A DNA stretch of 64,000 bases. Source: Erythrobasidium yunnanense (lineage: Eukaryota; Basidiomycota; Cystobasidiomycetes; Erythrobasidiales; Erythrobasidiaceae). The stretch lies in NCBI GenBank assembly GCA_001600175.1, contig BCJC01000002.1:1184318-1248317 (forward strand), written 5' to 3'. The notes beneath the pieces are model-generated. The model was not told where the DNA came from, did not search any database, and was given only the letters and a program-made list of their open reading frames with translations. The translations under genes were made by a program, and so were the position numbers. Positions 1 to 11,291 of this stretch are shown here, piece by piece (the stretch's first letter is position 1; each line of letters begins with the position of its first letter).

Positions 1-766
1 CCGAGTTGCCATGCACCGAAGCCAGCGTTAGACTCCCGTCGAGCTACTCCAAGCAGTATACCTTATCGTAGTCGCTGCTACTGACGGCCGCCTGCTCAGA
101 TCAGAGAATGAGCCCGTTCCAGGCGAGCAGGTCGTAGCGGATCCAGCTTTCGAGCGTTGAGCGTAGAGCCTAGATATACGTCGTATCCTTGCGGTCCTTG
201 ACTGTCTTACTCCTTGCTTTCTGCTCGCTCCTTTCCCTAGAGCTGCCCGCTCGCTCCTGCCAGGTGCTCAACGCGCACAGATCTGTCGTCCTTTTCGTAC
301 TTCCTCGCGGTCGTCCGTTTGATGTATCTTTCAGTCGTGTTTTATACAGAGCAGTACAGTATTGCTACTGCGTCCGCTGCCTGTTTGCTGCGACTAGGCG
401 TGTTGATCGTCGATAAATGCTTGCTAGATGGCCGTGGAATGAGACAACGCGCCGAAAACAACAAAGTCGATGCAAAAGGTACAGTACGTTGGCACTGACA
501 AACCGCCAAAGCAGCTCGTACGCGTTTGATTGCATCAATTGTAATAGGCTTGCATGTACGGCCGGCCTTTCGCAGAGCCTATTTGCCAAAAGTAACGAAC
601 TCTACAAGCGGGCAATACATGCTTCACGTACTGTATGCTTCAGGTATATTCTTGACTACTGAGGTGCGAAATTGCGACAGATTATCAATCCACATGAGCA
701 CACGGGAAATTTGAACGTAGCAAATGAAGTGCGTAGTCTTGAAGCCTGAGGCGAGGGCGCGTCTTA
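1..766. other. No gene recognised
   Basis: Open frames here are short, lack family resemblance and mostly start at non-ATG codons. I see no tRNA, repeat or transposon. It may hold the flank or untranslated part of a gene lying outside the window. Confidence 0.4.
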
Positions 767-1105
767 CTAGCGAGAGGAAGTAAGCCAAGCCAGGTAGCGC
801 TCTGTAAGCTCGCTGTATTCGGCTCGAGACAGATTTCGGCGAGCCTGATCGAAGTGTCTCTGCGCACAATTGTTGTCGCCGTGCACAATACGCTCTTGTA
901 TGTTCCAGAGATAAGTATCGATGACTTCGTTCCGGGTTCTGCTGAAGTCCTCGCGAGGTATTGTGATGGTAGGATAGAGGTTGAACGGAGGTACTGTGAT
1001 TTGTGTGTAGCTGGGGAGAGTGGACGATAGAGAGGGCCATAACCGAGTGCCTCTGCCTGACCTGGAGCGGACTCGCGATCTGGTCTTACATGCTGTGTGT
1101 TTCAT
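767..1105 (-). CDS. Possible small protein, unrecognised
   Basis: An ATG-started frame of about 112 codons. Its second half (roughly residues 45-112) has a composition like real protein: a Pro-rich start, then amphipathic helix-like stretches such as NEVIDTYLWNIQERI and LSRAEYSELTERYLAWL. The frame stays open about 40 codons upstream of the ATG, so an upstream exon is possible. I recognise no family. It would be transcribed away from the FAD oxidoreductase to its right. It could equally be the last exon of a longer gene or a chance frame. Confidence 0.3.
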   Translation of the reverse strand: MKHTACKTRSRVRSRSGRGTRLWPSLSSTLPSYTQITVPPFNLYPTITIPREDFSRTRNEVIDTYLWNIQERIVHGDNNCAQRHFDQARRNLSRAEYSELTERYLAWLTSSR

Positions 1106-1610
1106 CGCTTCACAAAGGAGGCTTTGGGAAGCTTGATTTCCTTGGTCCACTTGGTGTGAAAAGGCATTTAGTATTGCGTACGAATAACAGCCGTAGTAGT
1201 CTTCGGATGCGACATTCTTCAACTGTGTAAGAGACTTTTTTCGTCGAGATCGAACAGAATTGTGCGATGCTGAAAACGAGATCGCGTCTTAACCGCAGAT
1301 TGCACTGATGGGACAGATTGTAGTACTACGAATACGGTATACATGCACTCTTTAGCGATATTACGACTATCGAGAGCATGCTGCCAAAGGACCAGGAGAG
1401 AATGGGAACAGGAGAACATGAGAGCAATGTGATAGATCTTGCAGCATGCACTGTGAGTCCAGACGTTGTGCATCGTCGCTTCGGGGAAGGACCGATCGAC
1501 ATCGATTTGAGATCCCCAGATTTCATCACTCGTAATTTGTACCTCGCTCGAGCATCTGCAATCATCAGCTTGAAGCCTTGCGGCTCTCCTCTGCTCCTAT
1601 ATCTTCAAAG
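1106..1610. other. Upstream region of the FAD oxidoreductase
   Basis: About 500 bases left of the ATG at 1611. A frame open through 1378-1776 runs across the true start and first intron of the next gene and is a shadow. No other feature seen. Confidence 0.4.
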
Positions 1611-4139
1611 ATGGCTCCTCAGGATCAGCAGAAGAAGAAGCGCGTCCTCGTCGTTGGAGCTGGCGCTGCCGGTGAGTGCAAGAAAGAGCAATGACAACAT
1701 CCCTTTTCTGCCCAAAAAGCATCGACTTTCTCGACTTTCCTCATCGCAAACCTATGCAAGATACACGTATACATAATGGAAGCTTATACCTCTGCCTCGT
1801 CTGATTACCAGGCATGGCCTGCACGGAACAGCTCTCTCAGCACCCCGATCGATTCGATGTAACACTCGTCGAGCCGCAAGGCTACTGTGGTGGCCAAGCA
1901 TTCAGTATTCCTTTGGATGAGAAGAAACATGGTGCTCCTTGGCTCAATCAGGGTGTCCAAGGGTGAGAAACGCTGATCCACGATCGCAAAGGCCTATGAC
2001 CTGATGAAGCGTATCTCCCATCAGTGGATCGTACATCTACCACCACACATTGTGCGTCAGAGTCGTTCAGCCCCCGAAAAGCCGGGCCGTGACTAAACGA
2101 TCTCATCTCGTCCGCCAGCAATCTCTTTTCCAAGTACTCCAAAGTTCAGGCGCAGCAGTGTGTATTCTCCTCACTCACTGTCTCTATACTATGCTCATAC
2201 AGCTTAATTGCCAGCGTCGATCTCCAAGTTTCGTTCGGAAAAGACGATGGCGTATGGTGAAAATACGATCTTTATCGAATCTCCTGCTGACCTAGCGTAT
2301 CGACATAGTTCTGGACCAATGTCTTCCCTACAGAGATGCTTGAGAGGCATGCAAGCGAGATCAACCGATTCAAGTGGGCCATGAAGATCATGCGCTGGAC
2401 CGAAGTCTTCTGGGCCGTCATTCCCATCAAGATCAGTTTGAAGATGTTCTTCTTCTCCGATGAGTGCGTCTGAAGCTACTCTGAAAGCTATATGTCATCG
2501 TTACTGATAGCCTTTACTTTCAGCTTCATGAACTACATGATTTACCCATCGTAGGTCGTGCGAAAGTCAAGTGTGGATGCTGAGCTAACGATAGCTCTAG
2601 CCTGGCGCTCTTCCTTGGAACTGGTAACGCAACGCCTGATCTGCCATCGATCATGATGGAGCGCCTGTACACCAGTCCCACCTATGGAATGTGTATGTCG
2701 CGTGCTCTCTCATCAGCATGTCCTTGGAGCTGAACGTACTCGTTCTGCAGGGTATCCTGTCGATGGTAAATCGCTAAGCTCGAACCTCCCACCTATGGTC
2801 GTCTTCCCTCAAGAGAGTGAATTCTACGAAGAATGGCGTCAAAAGCTTGTCGCTCGCGGTGTCAAAGTCCGACTCAACACCGAAGTCGATGCCATTACCG
2901 AACGATCCAGCAAGGGCGTAAAGGTCCTCATTCGCCCTCGCCGTCAGCAGGAAGATTTCCACAACCCTACTACACAAGACTCAGACCAGACTACGGAACG
3001 AGGTGTCGATAGAGATCTGCCTCTCACGGAGGAATCGTATGACGAGATCGTACTGTGCACTCTGGCGGATACATCCAAGCGACTACTCGGCAAAACTGCA
3101 CGATGGGTCGATAGACAGGTTCTGGGAAGCGCAAAGTGGTCAGACGACATTACTGTCACTCACACCGTAAGTTTCGTCTGTATTGGCAGAGAAGGGTGCG
3201 GCAGCTGAGTTTTGGCACGTCAGGACACTGAATACATGGAGAAATGGTACACCTGCCACTTTGACGAGAAGGAAGCCCGATCCACTATTGCTGGACGTGA
3301 CGACTCTGCTCGCGTCCAGAGAGGCCGTGAAGACTTCAATCCGTAAGCTCGCGATCAGATATCACCGTACGCATGTAGGTCGCTGATCTTCCACCCTTTC
3401 ACCAGAATGTACCTTATCAAGCAGACGCCAAAGGACAAGCGCAAGCTCGAGATGTGTAAGCATGACCGCCCGCCGTGAGATAAAGCTTGATAACTGAATC
3501 TCTTGATACTTTAAGGCTTCGACTGCAGCAACTTCCAGTATCAGCTCAAGGAGGCTAACCGCCCTTTCGAAGATCACGTATTTCAGGTGAGCATATTCCC
3601 ATCCACTTATAGATAGCGACCAAGCCTGACAGGATATATAGACTATCTTCCTCAACAAGAAGCACGAAGATACCTGGTCAAGACACGAGATCAAGAAAGA
3701 GAAGATCATCCGCGAAGACTGGTGGCATCAGCTCTGCCATTCCTACACTCACTACGTAAAAGTCGTTCCATGGATGTGGCTGCTCAACGGCAAACTGCAC
3801 ACTACATTCGCAGCTGCTTGGACCCTTGTCAACGCTCATGAGCTAGCTGTCATTTCTGGAATGGCAGCTGCTTACCGCCTCGGCGCTGAGTACCCTAAGG
3901 AGCTAGAAGAGGACTCGTTCGCTCTCCTCTGCTTCAGACGTGAGTTCATACCCATACTTTCGTGAGACAATGCTGACTCTATTTCCCGGGTAGTCTACCT
4001 GCTACTCAGCCACGGAGTCATCTACAAGAAGGGCTCGCACAGAAGTCGGTAAGTAGCGATTGCATCCCTCCACACCGTCTGCTTTCTCATAAACCAACCA
4101 TTGACTTGATTGACTGACTCATTCAGTAAAAATGTTTAG
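1611..4139 (+). CDS. FAD-dependent amine-oxidase-like oxidoreductase
   Basis: The product begins with a basic stretch and a Rossmann dinucleotide motif (VLVVGAGAAGMACTEQL, about residues 12-28). A strand ending in a ribose-binding acid follows (VTLVEP), then a Gly-rich CGGQAFSIPLDEKKHG segment, typical of flavin amine oxidase/NAD(P)-binding_8 proteins. The first intron interrupts the Rossmann motif right after GAGAAG; about ten short introns follow. A segment near 2800-3160 has the oxidase order FYEEWRQKLVARGVKVRLNT, as in the FAD-side domain. Substrate cannot be told. The last donor (4049, gtaagt) is strong and has a good acceptor at 4126, giving a C-terminus ending RKNV at 4139; without that splice the frame would stop at 4052. 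The family call is firm, the reaction is not. Confidence 0.8.
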
Positions 4140-4340
4140 AGATTCGTTACCCTAAGTAGCAACCTCGCAGAAGTAGCGTAGTCTCGTTGCCCCTCAACCC
4201 AATAAGAATACTTCCATATGCTTTGTAGCATTACCGTGTACTCTGCATAGCTTCAGAATACATGACTCCACGTAATAATATTCCTTAGACCTGCTACATC
4301 CCAGCTTCCTGCAACGCTGACGGGCACTGTCCCGCCTCGG

Positions 4341-4844
4341 CTACTGACTCTTGTCCCAGCCTGGAGAAAATGCTTGATGCTGAGGCATGTCGTCCGTAAT
4401 GTCATACCATCCCACCTTTTCCTTCACAAAGATATGCATCGATGGCTTGGGAAGCGGGTCGATGCAGGAAGCTTCGTCGATGGCCGCCATCATAACTTCT
4501 ATCTCGTCTCTATTCTTGTACTTCATGAACACAGGAGAGTAGCATTCGGCGCAGAAGTATCGAGTCGCCTTGCCCGTCACGTCGACCTCGGCCTTGTCGC
4601 CAGACGAACTGAACGACGCTGCTGGAACAACTGCGCAAGTAGCGAATGCTGCAAAGATGACAAGATATCAGATCAATGGCCCTCAAGGCTGGTGAAGCAT
4701 GTACGACGTGGACTTACGAGCTCCATGCAGCTTCGCGCAGATCTGGCAATAACAGTTGGCTGAAGTCTCGGGAAAGCTGGTGCTCTGAAACGTCACGGCG
4801 CCGCATAAGCAAGCTCCTTTCAATGCAGGATTCTCGTTCGACAT
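4341..4844 (-). CDS. GFA-domain protein (glutathione-dependent formaldehyde-activating enzyme-like)
   Basis: Two exons give a protein of roughly 140 residues, the normal size for the family. It shows the zinc-binding cysteines of the GFA/Mss4-like fold: ACLCGAVTF near residue 12, CYCQICAKLHG near 32 and YFCAECYSPVF near 75. The intron splits the codon just after KLHGA (donor gtaagt, acceptor tttgcag). The ATG chosen gives MSNENPALKGACLCG, the usual short N-terminus. GFA proteins form or bind S-hydroxymethylglutathione or related thiol adducts, but many fungal members have unknown substrates. It converges with the FAD oxidoreductase, with about 200 bases between them. Confidence 0.85.
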
Positions 4845-5103
4845 CCTGCTTGTGCTGGGAGAGAGCGAAGTCGCGTCAAAACAACCTGCAAAGGATCGCA
4901 GCTGACGCATCGATACCGCATACGAAGGCGAAGCTTCAATACTGCGGACGTCATGACAAGCTACGAACGGAGGTCTGCCTGATAGGCCCGGTAGCGGACT
5001 TGGACGGCTCCCCTCCTGTTGCATGCTCCAAGTGCAAGAAAGTCTTGTGTTAGCAGCTCTTCTCTTCTCCTGTGTCACAATCACAAGCGAATAACACCTA
5101 ATT

Positions 5104-5316
5104 ATGTCCATCATGCTGGTTGAAGAGCCTTTCCCTTACTTCGATACCTGGGCACCCGCTCCTGTCTTGGCTCCTCCCATCGCAATCGCAGAGCTTCCCT
5201 ACATGCCTGCTCTCATAGAGCCTGTCGTGTCTCTCGTAGAGCCTGTATACATGGCTCCAGTGGCCATGCTGCCTAACCCTGCTTTGGTCGATTGGACAGA
5301 CGGCTACTTCTACTGA
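5104..5316 (+). CDS. Possible 70-residue Pro/Ala-rich acidic peptide
   Basis: An ATG-started frame of 70 codons ending in YFY. It is rich in Pro, Ala and Val with repeated EP/AP pairs (EEPFPYF, APAPVLAPPIAIAELP, LVEPVYMAPVAMLP) and has almost no basic residues. No signal peptide or known domain. The opposite strand is also open across the same bases, so coding is not proven. It would be divergent from the GFA gene. A possible splice (gtgggt near 5331, acceptor near 5390) could extend it only by bypassing its stop, so I leave it as one exon. Confidence 0.3.
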   Translation: MSIMLVEEPFPYFDTWAPAPVLAPPIAIAELPYMPALIEPVVSLVEPVYMAPVAMLPNPALVDWTDGYFY

Positions 5317-5847
5317 AGAGCTCACCAAGCTGTGGGTGACGTCTCTCAGCTATTCGAAAATTCGCTGCGACTGACACATGCTTGAACAGCTCTGCTCTGC
5401 AACCTTCTGGAGTCTGGGGGTCTTCACCTGCCGTCTAAACACGATTACCACGCGCAACAGCCTTTTCATGTCATGCATAACGTTCTGTACAAATGCTAGT
5501 CTCAAGGTCCGCTAGCTGAACATGCAAGCACAAATATACAGATCATCCTATCCCGAATTGTGAGACCGTCGGCACTGACTGCACTGCCTCGAACGCATCT
5601 CGGAATCGTGCATTGCGGCCACGACTCCAAGGAAGCACACGACTCGAAACCAAAGCAGACTCATCACACTATCGCATGCCAGCCGAGCATCCATCCTGAC
5701 TCGGATCCCAGCCTGACGACCCATCTGACAAATCGCAAATAGCGTTGAAGGGAGTCATATTAGAAGCTCCTGCTGAAACTGAGCCTCCTCTTCGTCCTAT
5801 CCTCCCTCGTATCTAACACAACAAGTCTCAACCACTCTAAGTGTAAT
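5317..5847. other. Intergenic, upstream of MBF1
   Basis: No gene recognised. The last 100 bases before 5848 are pyrimidine-rich (cctcctcttcgtcctatcct), as is common just upstream of fungal starts. Confidence 0.4.
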
Positions 5848-6560
5848 ATGGCAGGAGTACAAGACTTTACCCAAGTTGTCATTGGCAACCGTAAAGTTGG
5901 CACCGTCAAAGCGGGTACATTAGGCAGCGCTGCCTCCAAGAAAGGCAGTGGCGCAGCTGGAATTTCGAGCAAACTTGACAATAGCGACGCGCACAAGCTG
6001 GACAACAACGAAGTCAAACCGCCCGAGACCATGGGCAAAGAAGTGGGAAAGGTAAGTCAAGTCACGTTATAAAGTGAACCATAGCCTTACTACCCGTTCC
6101 GTAGCATATTGCAAAGGGACGATTGGCGAAAGGCTGGAAGACACAAGATGAGTTCGCCAGGCAGCTCGCCCTGACTGTATGCAAATGTTACGTCTGCCTG
6201 ATAAAACTCCAGCTAAATAACTGCGTCCGTTAGAAAAACGTCATCGCTGAGCTTGAGAATGGCACGCACAAGCACGACAACAAGCTGCTCCAGAAGGTTG
6301 AGAACAAGCTAGGCGTCTGGCTCACTGGCGATGTCGAGCGTCACGGTCAGCCTAAAGTGAAGGAGTTCGGCAAAAAGGCTACCAATGCGAAAGCGAATGC
6401 TGGCAAGAGTAATGTGGAGGACAAGAAGGGCAGTACAGCGAAAGACAAGAATGACCTCAAGAGCCATAGTGCAAAGACGATGGCAGAGACAGATAGTCGA
6501 ACGGACGCGACTGCCACGGAAGCTAAGGCAGGAGAGGGATCCGATAAGGAGAACGCCTAG
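5848..6560 (+). CDS. MBF1: Multiprotein-bridging factor 1 (transcription coactivator)
   Basis: Three exons (5848-6051, 6105-6176, 6234-6560) encode about 200 residues. The N-terminal MBF1 domain is followed by a Cro/C1-type helix-turn-helix: HIAKGRLAKGWKTQDEFARQ, then LTKNVIAELENGTHKHDNKL and LLQKVENKLGVWLTG. The second intron falls inside the HTH. MBF1 bridges bZIP activators such as Gcn4 to TBP in the nucleus and also associates with ribosomes. Typical MBF1 is about 150 residues and ends just after the HTH. This one carries a low-complexity tail of roughly 65 residues rich in Lys, Ala, Asp and Ser (KATNAKANAGKSNVEDKKG). The family call is secure. Confidence 0.92.
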
Positions 6561-7054
6561 ATGCTATTCCAATGCGAATAGTCAGTGTCCGCGGCATCGA
6601 TGTCATCGGAGTGATCAAACAGAAAGTCATAACCATGTGAAGGTAGCTGGTTAACGCCAAAGTCTTTATTGCCCACAGACTGATGGCGGTGATATGAACG
6701 AACAGAGCTAATGTAAACAACGAGCGTACGATTAGAAAAGCGAAAAGGTAAAGTAACTAGTAGATACGACAGGCACAAACCGGTATGGACAAAGTTTTCG
6801 TGTCATTCGTGAATATCGTCGTGCAGAAGAAAAGGGATAATTAGAACGAAGGGTAGTCTAGAAGTAGCCTCTGCTTTCGAGATTAGGAGAAGGTGTAGGG
6901 AGCAGTCTAAAACCTTCGAGAACATGATGTGAGTTGCCCGAGTTGCTCGAGCCTGCGCTGGTTTGACGGAATCTGGGGGAATTAGAGGGCTTTGGGGTAT
7001 CGAGCCTAGGAGTAGAAGATCAGCTGCGAGCCCGTCTCCACTCCTGGGAAGCAC
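6561..7054. other. Convergent 3' region between MBF1 and the kinase
   Basis: Contains the 3' flanks of two converging genes. Small frames on both strands show no family resemblance. No repeat seen. Confidence 0.4.
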
Positions 7055-10000
7055 TCACTGCCACTCTGACCGCATGCGTGCATAGGCCGCCTTGAAGGTA
7101 GATTGAGTTCCTTTCTCCATGATCAAGGTCAAGCAGGTTGCGAATTGCCCTCTTTGGTCTTTCGGACTCAAAGAAGGGCTAAGAGGAGATGCTGCTGTCT
7201 GGACAGTGAATTCCACTCGGAACTTGCTTGGTCGGACGGCTGAGATGGTACCGTTTGCCTCTGCAAGACGGAATAGTGATCAGTACGAGTGAGCGATTAA
7301 GGGGTGACTCAGAAGCAACGTACCTTTGATGTCTTCGATCCTGCACTTCAGTATGCCTGACCCATCAGCGTTCTCAAGGACTACGGTTGCTCCGATGGAT
7401 TCGAGAACACGCTTGCAATGCATCCGGGTTGCGTTGACATCTTCAGTAGACAGCAGGACATAGTTCTGAAGGAATGTTGAGATTAGATAATTGATTGAAG
7501 CAAGTAACTTGGTGAACTTACGACCGGTGTTTTCCAGCTGAAGAGATTGGTGAACCAGCTGCCCTTTGGAGCTGATGCAGCTTCAAGAGTAGGATTGGGT
7601 GAAGAGAACACAGGCGACGGCGTTGCTGATGCGGTCTTGGACTTGCGCTTGAGCTTGCTGGTAGTCACACCTGGTTCGAAGGCGGAGATGCTTGGTGGTT
7701 GAGGAGATACACCAGCGATGGCCAAACCAAGAGTCACTCTCTTCTTCTCGTGTGGACTCTCAACACCGTACTCGATAGGAGCTGCATTCTCTTTGTCCTC
7801 GATGTAGGCGCCGGGAATACGAGGAGGAGGCGACATCGAGCTGACTCCACGTCTCGGAATCACAACAGGAGGAGAAGTAGGTGTTGCGAAAGCACTTGTG
7901 GGCCGGAGAATGGGTGGGCGTGTCTGAGGGCGCAATTGCGCTGGAGGAGCTGCACTCTGCCGCACAGAGCTTCTTGGCTGAAGGGGACTTCCCGGGTTGC
8001 CGATTGAAGCTGGCTTCCGAATAGAAAGCGGCTGAACAGGAGACATAGGTGCTCCAGTACGCTGAGGCGGGTTGCCTGCCATCATATGTTGCAGCTGCTG
8101 TTGCAGAGGTACGCGGGCAGGAGGTGATGTAACCGGAACGGCAGTAGCCTGTTCAAGCGTAGCTTCGCCTTCATCTGCGTCTGCAAACTGTGAAGTGTCT
8201 GGTCCAGCGGACCTGAACTGATCCCTTGCCCTGATGACCGGAGTAAAGGACATGCGGTTCTCGGTACCGGGAGTTTCAGGTGTAGGATCAGGGAATGTCG
8301 GTGATGACTCTGAAGTCGGTGAGGGCGACCTCATGACTGCCATCGCCTGCAGTTGGTCGACCACATCGTGGAAGAATCGCTGCATCGCCGGAGACCCATC
8401 AGCGGGTATCTCGATGTTCGGGAGAACAGGCGAGTGTGGCGGGATGGGAGAAGATGTGTAGGCAGAGGGGGAGGGCGAATGGGGAGCACTTGCTCCAGGT
8501 GCTAGAAGAGCATCCCGAGACCTGTCGACCGCTTGAGGAGATGGCTCCTGCAAGTGGATGGCTGGAAGAGCGTTGCCATGTGGTGTCTTGGCATGTTGAC
8601 CTGAAGTTGGCGAGAATAGAGCCGAAGACCGTGCAGTGTCGCTGCCTGGATTAGGGGTCTGAGGCAATGCTCGACGAGGTGAAGAGGGAGTAGGCGAGAG
8701 CGGAGGTCTAGCTGGTGCAGTAGCCTGCTTGTTGACGGTTGAGATGGGAGGTGCAGGTCTTGTGACTTGGTGAGATGCGCGAGGTGGAGAAGCGCCCTTG
8801 GTCCTTGAAGGTCTGTCGACCACGCCGTTCGCGATGTCAGACAAAGACTGCTTTGATCGCTTGCTCTGTGTAAGGCCTTGCGGTATAGCTGTCTTGCGAG
8901 TACGCTCCTTCGTTGCTTGCTGAGCAGTATGCTTGTTCTCCTCTTCCTGGTTGAACGTTTCTAAGTGCCGAGTTCGATACTTGAGAAGCAGGCAATAGAA
9001 GACCTTCTCCCATGTTTTCCTACAACAAGTATCAGCTTCTGAAGTCGGATACTTCGAATGTATTGAACTTACTCTTTCGAGATCAAAGCATCGATAACCT
9101 CGTCTTCGCTTGCACCTTGCCAAAGCGTTCTCAGGTTCTGCAGGATATCGGCGTCGATCTCGTCGATCTCAGCAACAGGCCTTTCGATTTGGTCAGGCGT
9201 AGGCGGCTGAGGCTGGAAGGCAAGCTCGCGCGGTCTGCGACGGGTGACCCAAGGATGAACGCGAATGAGATCCATCTATGTTTACAAATCAGCAAGCTTG
9301 CAAGGAACCAGGCATGTTGCCGACTCACAGTGATGCGCCTTGCTGGGTCTACTTCCAGCATCCTTCGAATCAAGTCCTTCGCGTCGGGTGGAAGTTCTTG
9401 AGGCATGACAAACTTTCCGACCTTGACTTTTGCAAGAAGAGTACGGATATTGTCATCATCGAATGGTAGACGTCCAGTAAGAAGAGCAAAGAGAATGATA
9501 CCGCAAGACCAGATATCGGAAGAAGAGCCGTGATAGGTGAGACCAGCAACGATCTCTGGAGATGCATAATGAGGACTACCGCAAGAGGTCTCGAGTAGCT
9601 TGTCGTTGCGCTCCATGGCAGCCATGCCGAAATCGGCGATTTTGATGTTGCGCTCACGGTCTAGTAACAGATTCTCTGGCTTCAAGTCTCGATGGCAGAT
9701 ATTGAAGCGATGGCAGTAGTCGACGCCGGAGATGCTAAGCAGATATATGTCAGCAATGTAATAGAGCACCCTTCATACTATCTGAACTTACATTTGCTGG
9801 AAGTAGTGCAATGCCTCGTCTGCGTGCAGGCGTCCTTTGCTGACCAGGTAATCGAATAGCTCTCCGCCTTCGACATACTCGAGGATGAGATATCTGAATA
9901 GTTGTGAACATCAGTATAAGCCGTGTATGCAGCTGAGTTGACGGTACGTACAGATCTGAGCCCGTCTCCCAGACATCGTACAATCTCATCACATTCGGGT

Positions 10001-10556
10001 GTTCGATGAGCTTCATGATGACGATCTCCCTCTCAATACCAAGGAGTGCCTTGTCAGCCTGTCAACCAAACAGAATGTCAGTAATGATGTCCTCTAAGTG
10101 CCCACTAATGCGGGCACGTGATCGAAAAACAAACAAAGTCGAGCTTACTTTTGCGCCAGCTTCGCTGAGGGACATGCGACTAGAGACGAGAGCATTCTTG
10201 GGTACTATCTTGACTGCAGCATACTGTCCAGTGACCGAGTGTTTGGCGATCTTGACTCTTCCTGAAGATCCTTTGCCGATTGTTCGCCCAATCTTCCATG
10301 GTCCAATGACCTTGGGATCCTTGTCATCTCGCTCCTTGTCTGCAGCAGAGCGATCCCTATCGTTGCGCTTCGCTGGTGCTTGCTGTGATGCTGCGGGCGC
10401 AGGTCGAGCTTGCTGGCGCGAGTTTGGGGCGGTGGAAGCAGGTGCGCCGACTTGGGAGACTGGACGGCGTTGTCGAGGAGGTGATGGGTATTTTGAAGTA
10501 GTTGCGGCAGAGTCCTGGTATACGCTGGGTCCAGCTGTCGAAGTGGGTCTTGCCAT
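7055..10556 (-). CDS. Gin4/Hsl1/Kcc4-type septin-linked Ser/Thr kinase with KA1 tail
   Basis: The product starts with about 80 disordered residues ([15 protein letters not shown]). A CAMK/SNF1-like kinase domain follows: [20 protein letters not shown] glycine loop, AAVKIVPK lysine, [11 protein letters not shown] catalytic loop, DFGMAA and the activation segment [14 protein letters not shown]. The APE neighbourhood and [16 protein letters not shown] are characteristic of the Nim1/Gin4/Hsl1 group. A long Ser/Pro-rich linker follows, about 500 residues with many SP/TP sites, some of them possible Cdk sites. The gene ends in a KA1-like domain ([20 protein letters not shown], then [10 protein letters not shown]), stopping at 7055. 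These kinases sit at the bud neck or septum, monitor septins and restrain Wee1. At least six short introns. The kinase and KA1 parts are clear; which paralogue it equals is not. Confidence 0.92.
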
Positions 10557-11291
10557 TGTCGGAACCCTCGAGATGGAGGAAAGGTAAACAAGGAAGACCT
10601 TCCTTCCCGTGCGTCAAGCTACGACGGCACCGAAGTACAGAAGGAAGAGAAGAAGAATGAAAGCTCCTAGTCTTCTAAACAATGGTGTGCTGGTCCAATA
10701 AACAGATCTTGGCTCTGTTGTGGTCGGCGATCTGAACTGCTGGCTGAGTCGAGGCTTCGCACTGACGACGCTGAGAATGTGTTGGGTGCAGCTCTAGCCT
10801 TGAGAATTTGGACTCTGACCAGAGAGGCGGTAAGTCGGCCAGTCGAGATGACAATCTTGGTAAACAGGGCAGAGGGAGAAGCAGGACGGTCAAAACAACG
10901 GATAGACGGAGAGAAGTCATGAGATAAATTAGACTGCATGCCTGATGCTGTTTTGTTTACGCGCCGATCAGAGCATGCCGGCATCTCTGTGCCTAACTTT
11001 ACGTCGCGTCTGGACCTGGGCTGTCATTGAGACAGTTTGCTCGGCTTGCTATAACTTAACGCCTGAACGAATTGATTGCGCTTGACTGAGAAGCTTTGAA
11101 AAGGTTGCTGGGTTGCTGTGATGTTTTGGCTGAACGCCAGCGAAGCCTAAGGCGGTCAGAGAGCTCGAAAGCGCTCTATGCGTGCAGTGATGATTGCCAT
11201 AGACGACAGAAGTCGGTACCATGGGGCTGCATCCAGAGAACATGTTCGGGAGACCTTGCGAGCGTTCGAAATGGATGCCCCTTGATCGCCT
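10557..11291. other. Divergent promoter region
   Basis: About 735 bases between two divergent ATGs (kinase to the left, RING-TRAF to the right). Frames present are short and unconvincing. Presumably holds both promoters and 5' untranslated regions. Confidence 0.45.

Noticed and set aside
185-662. Plus-strand frames at the left end
   Set aside because: The first starts at a TTG codon, the others are short with biased, Cys/Arg/Ser-rich composition and no family resemblance.
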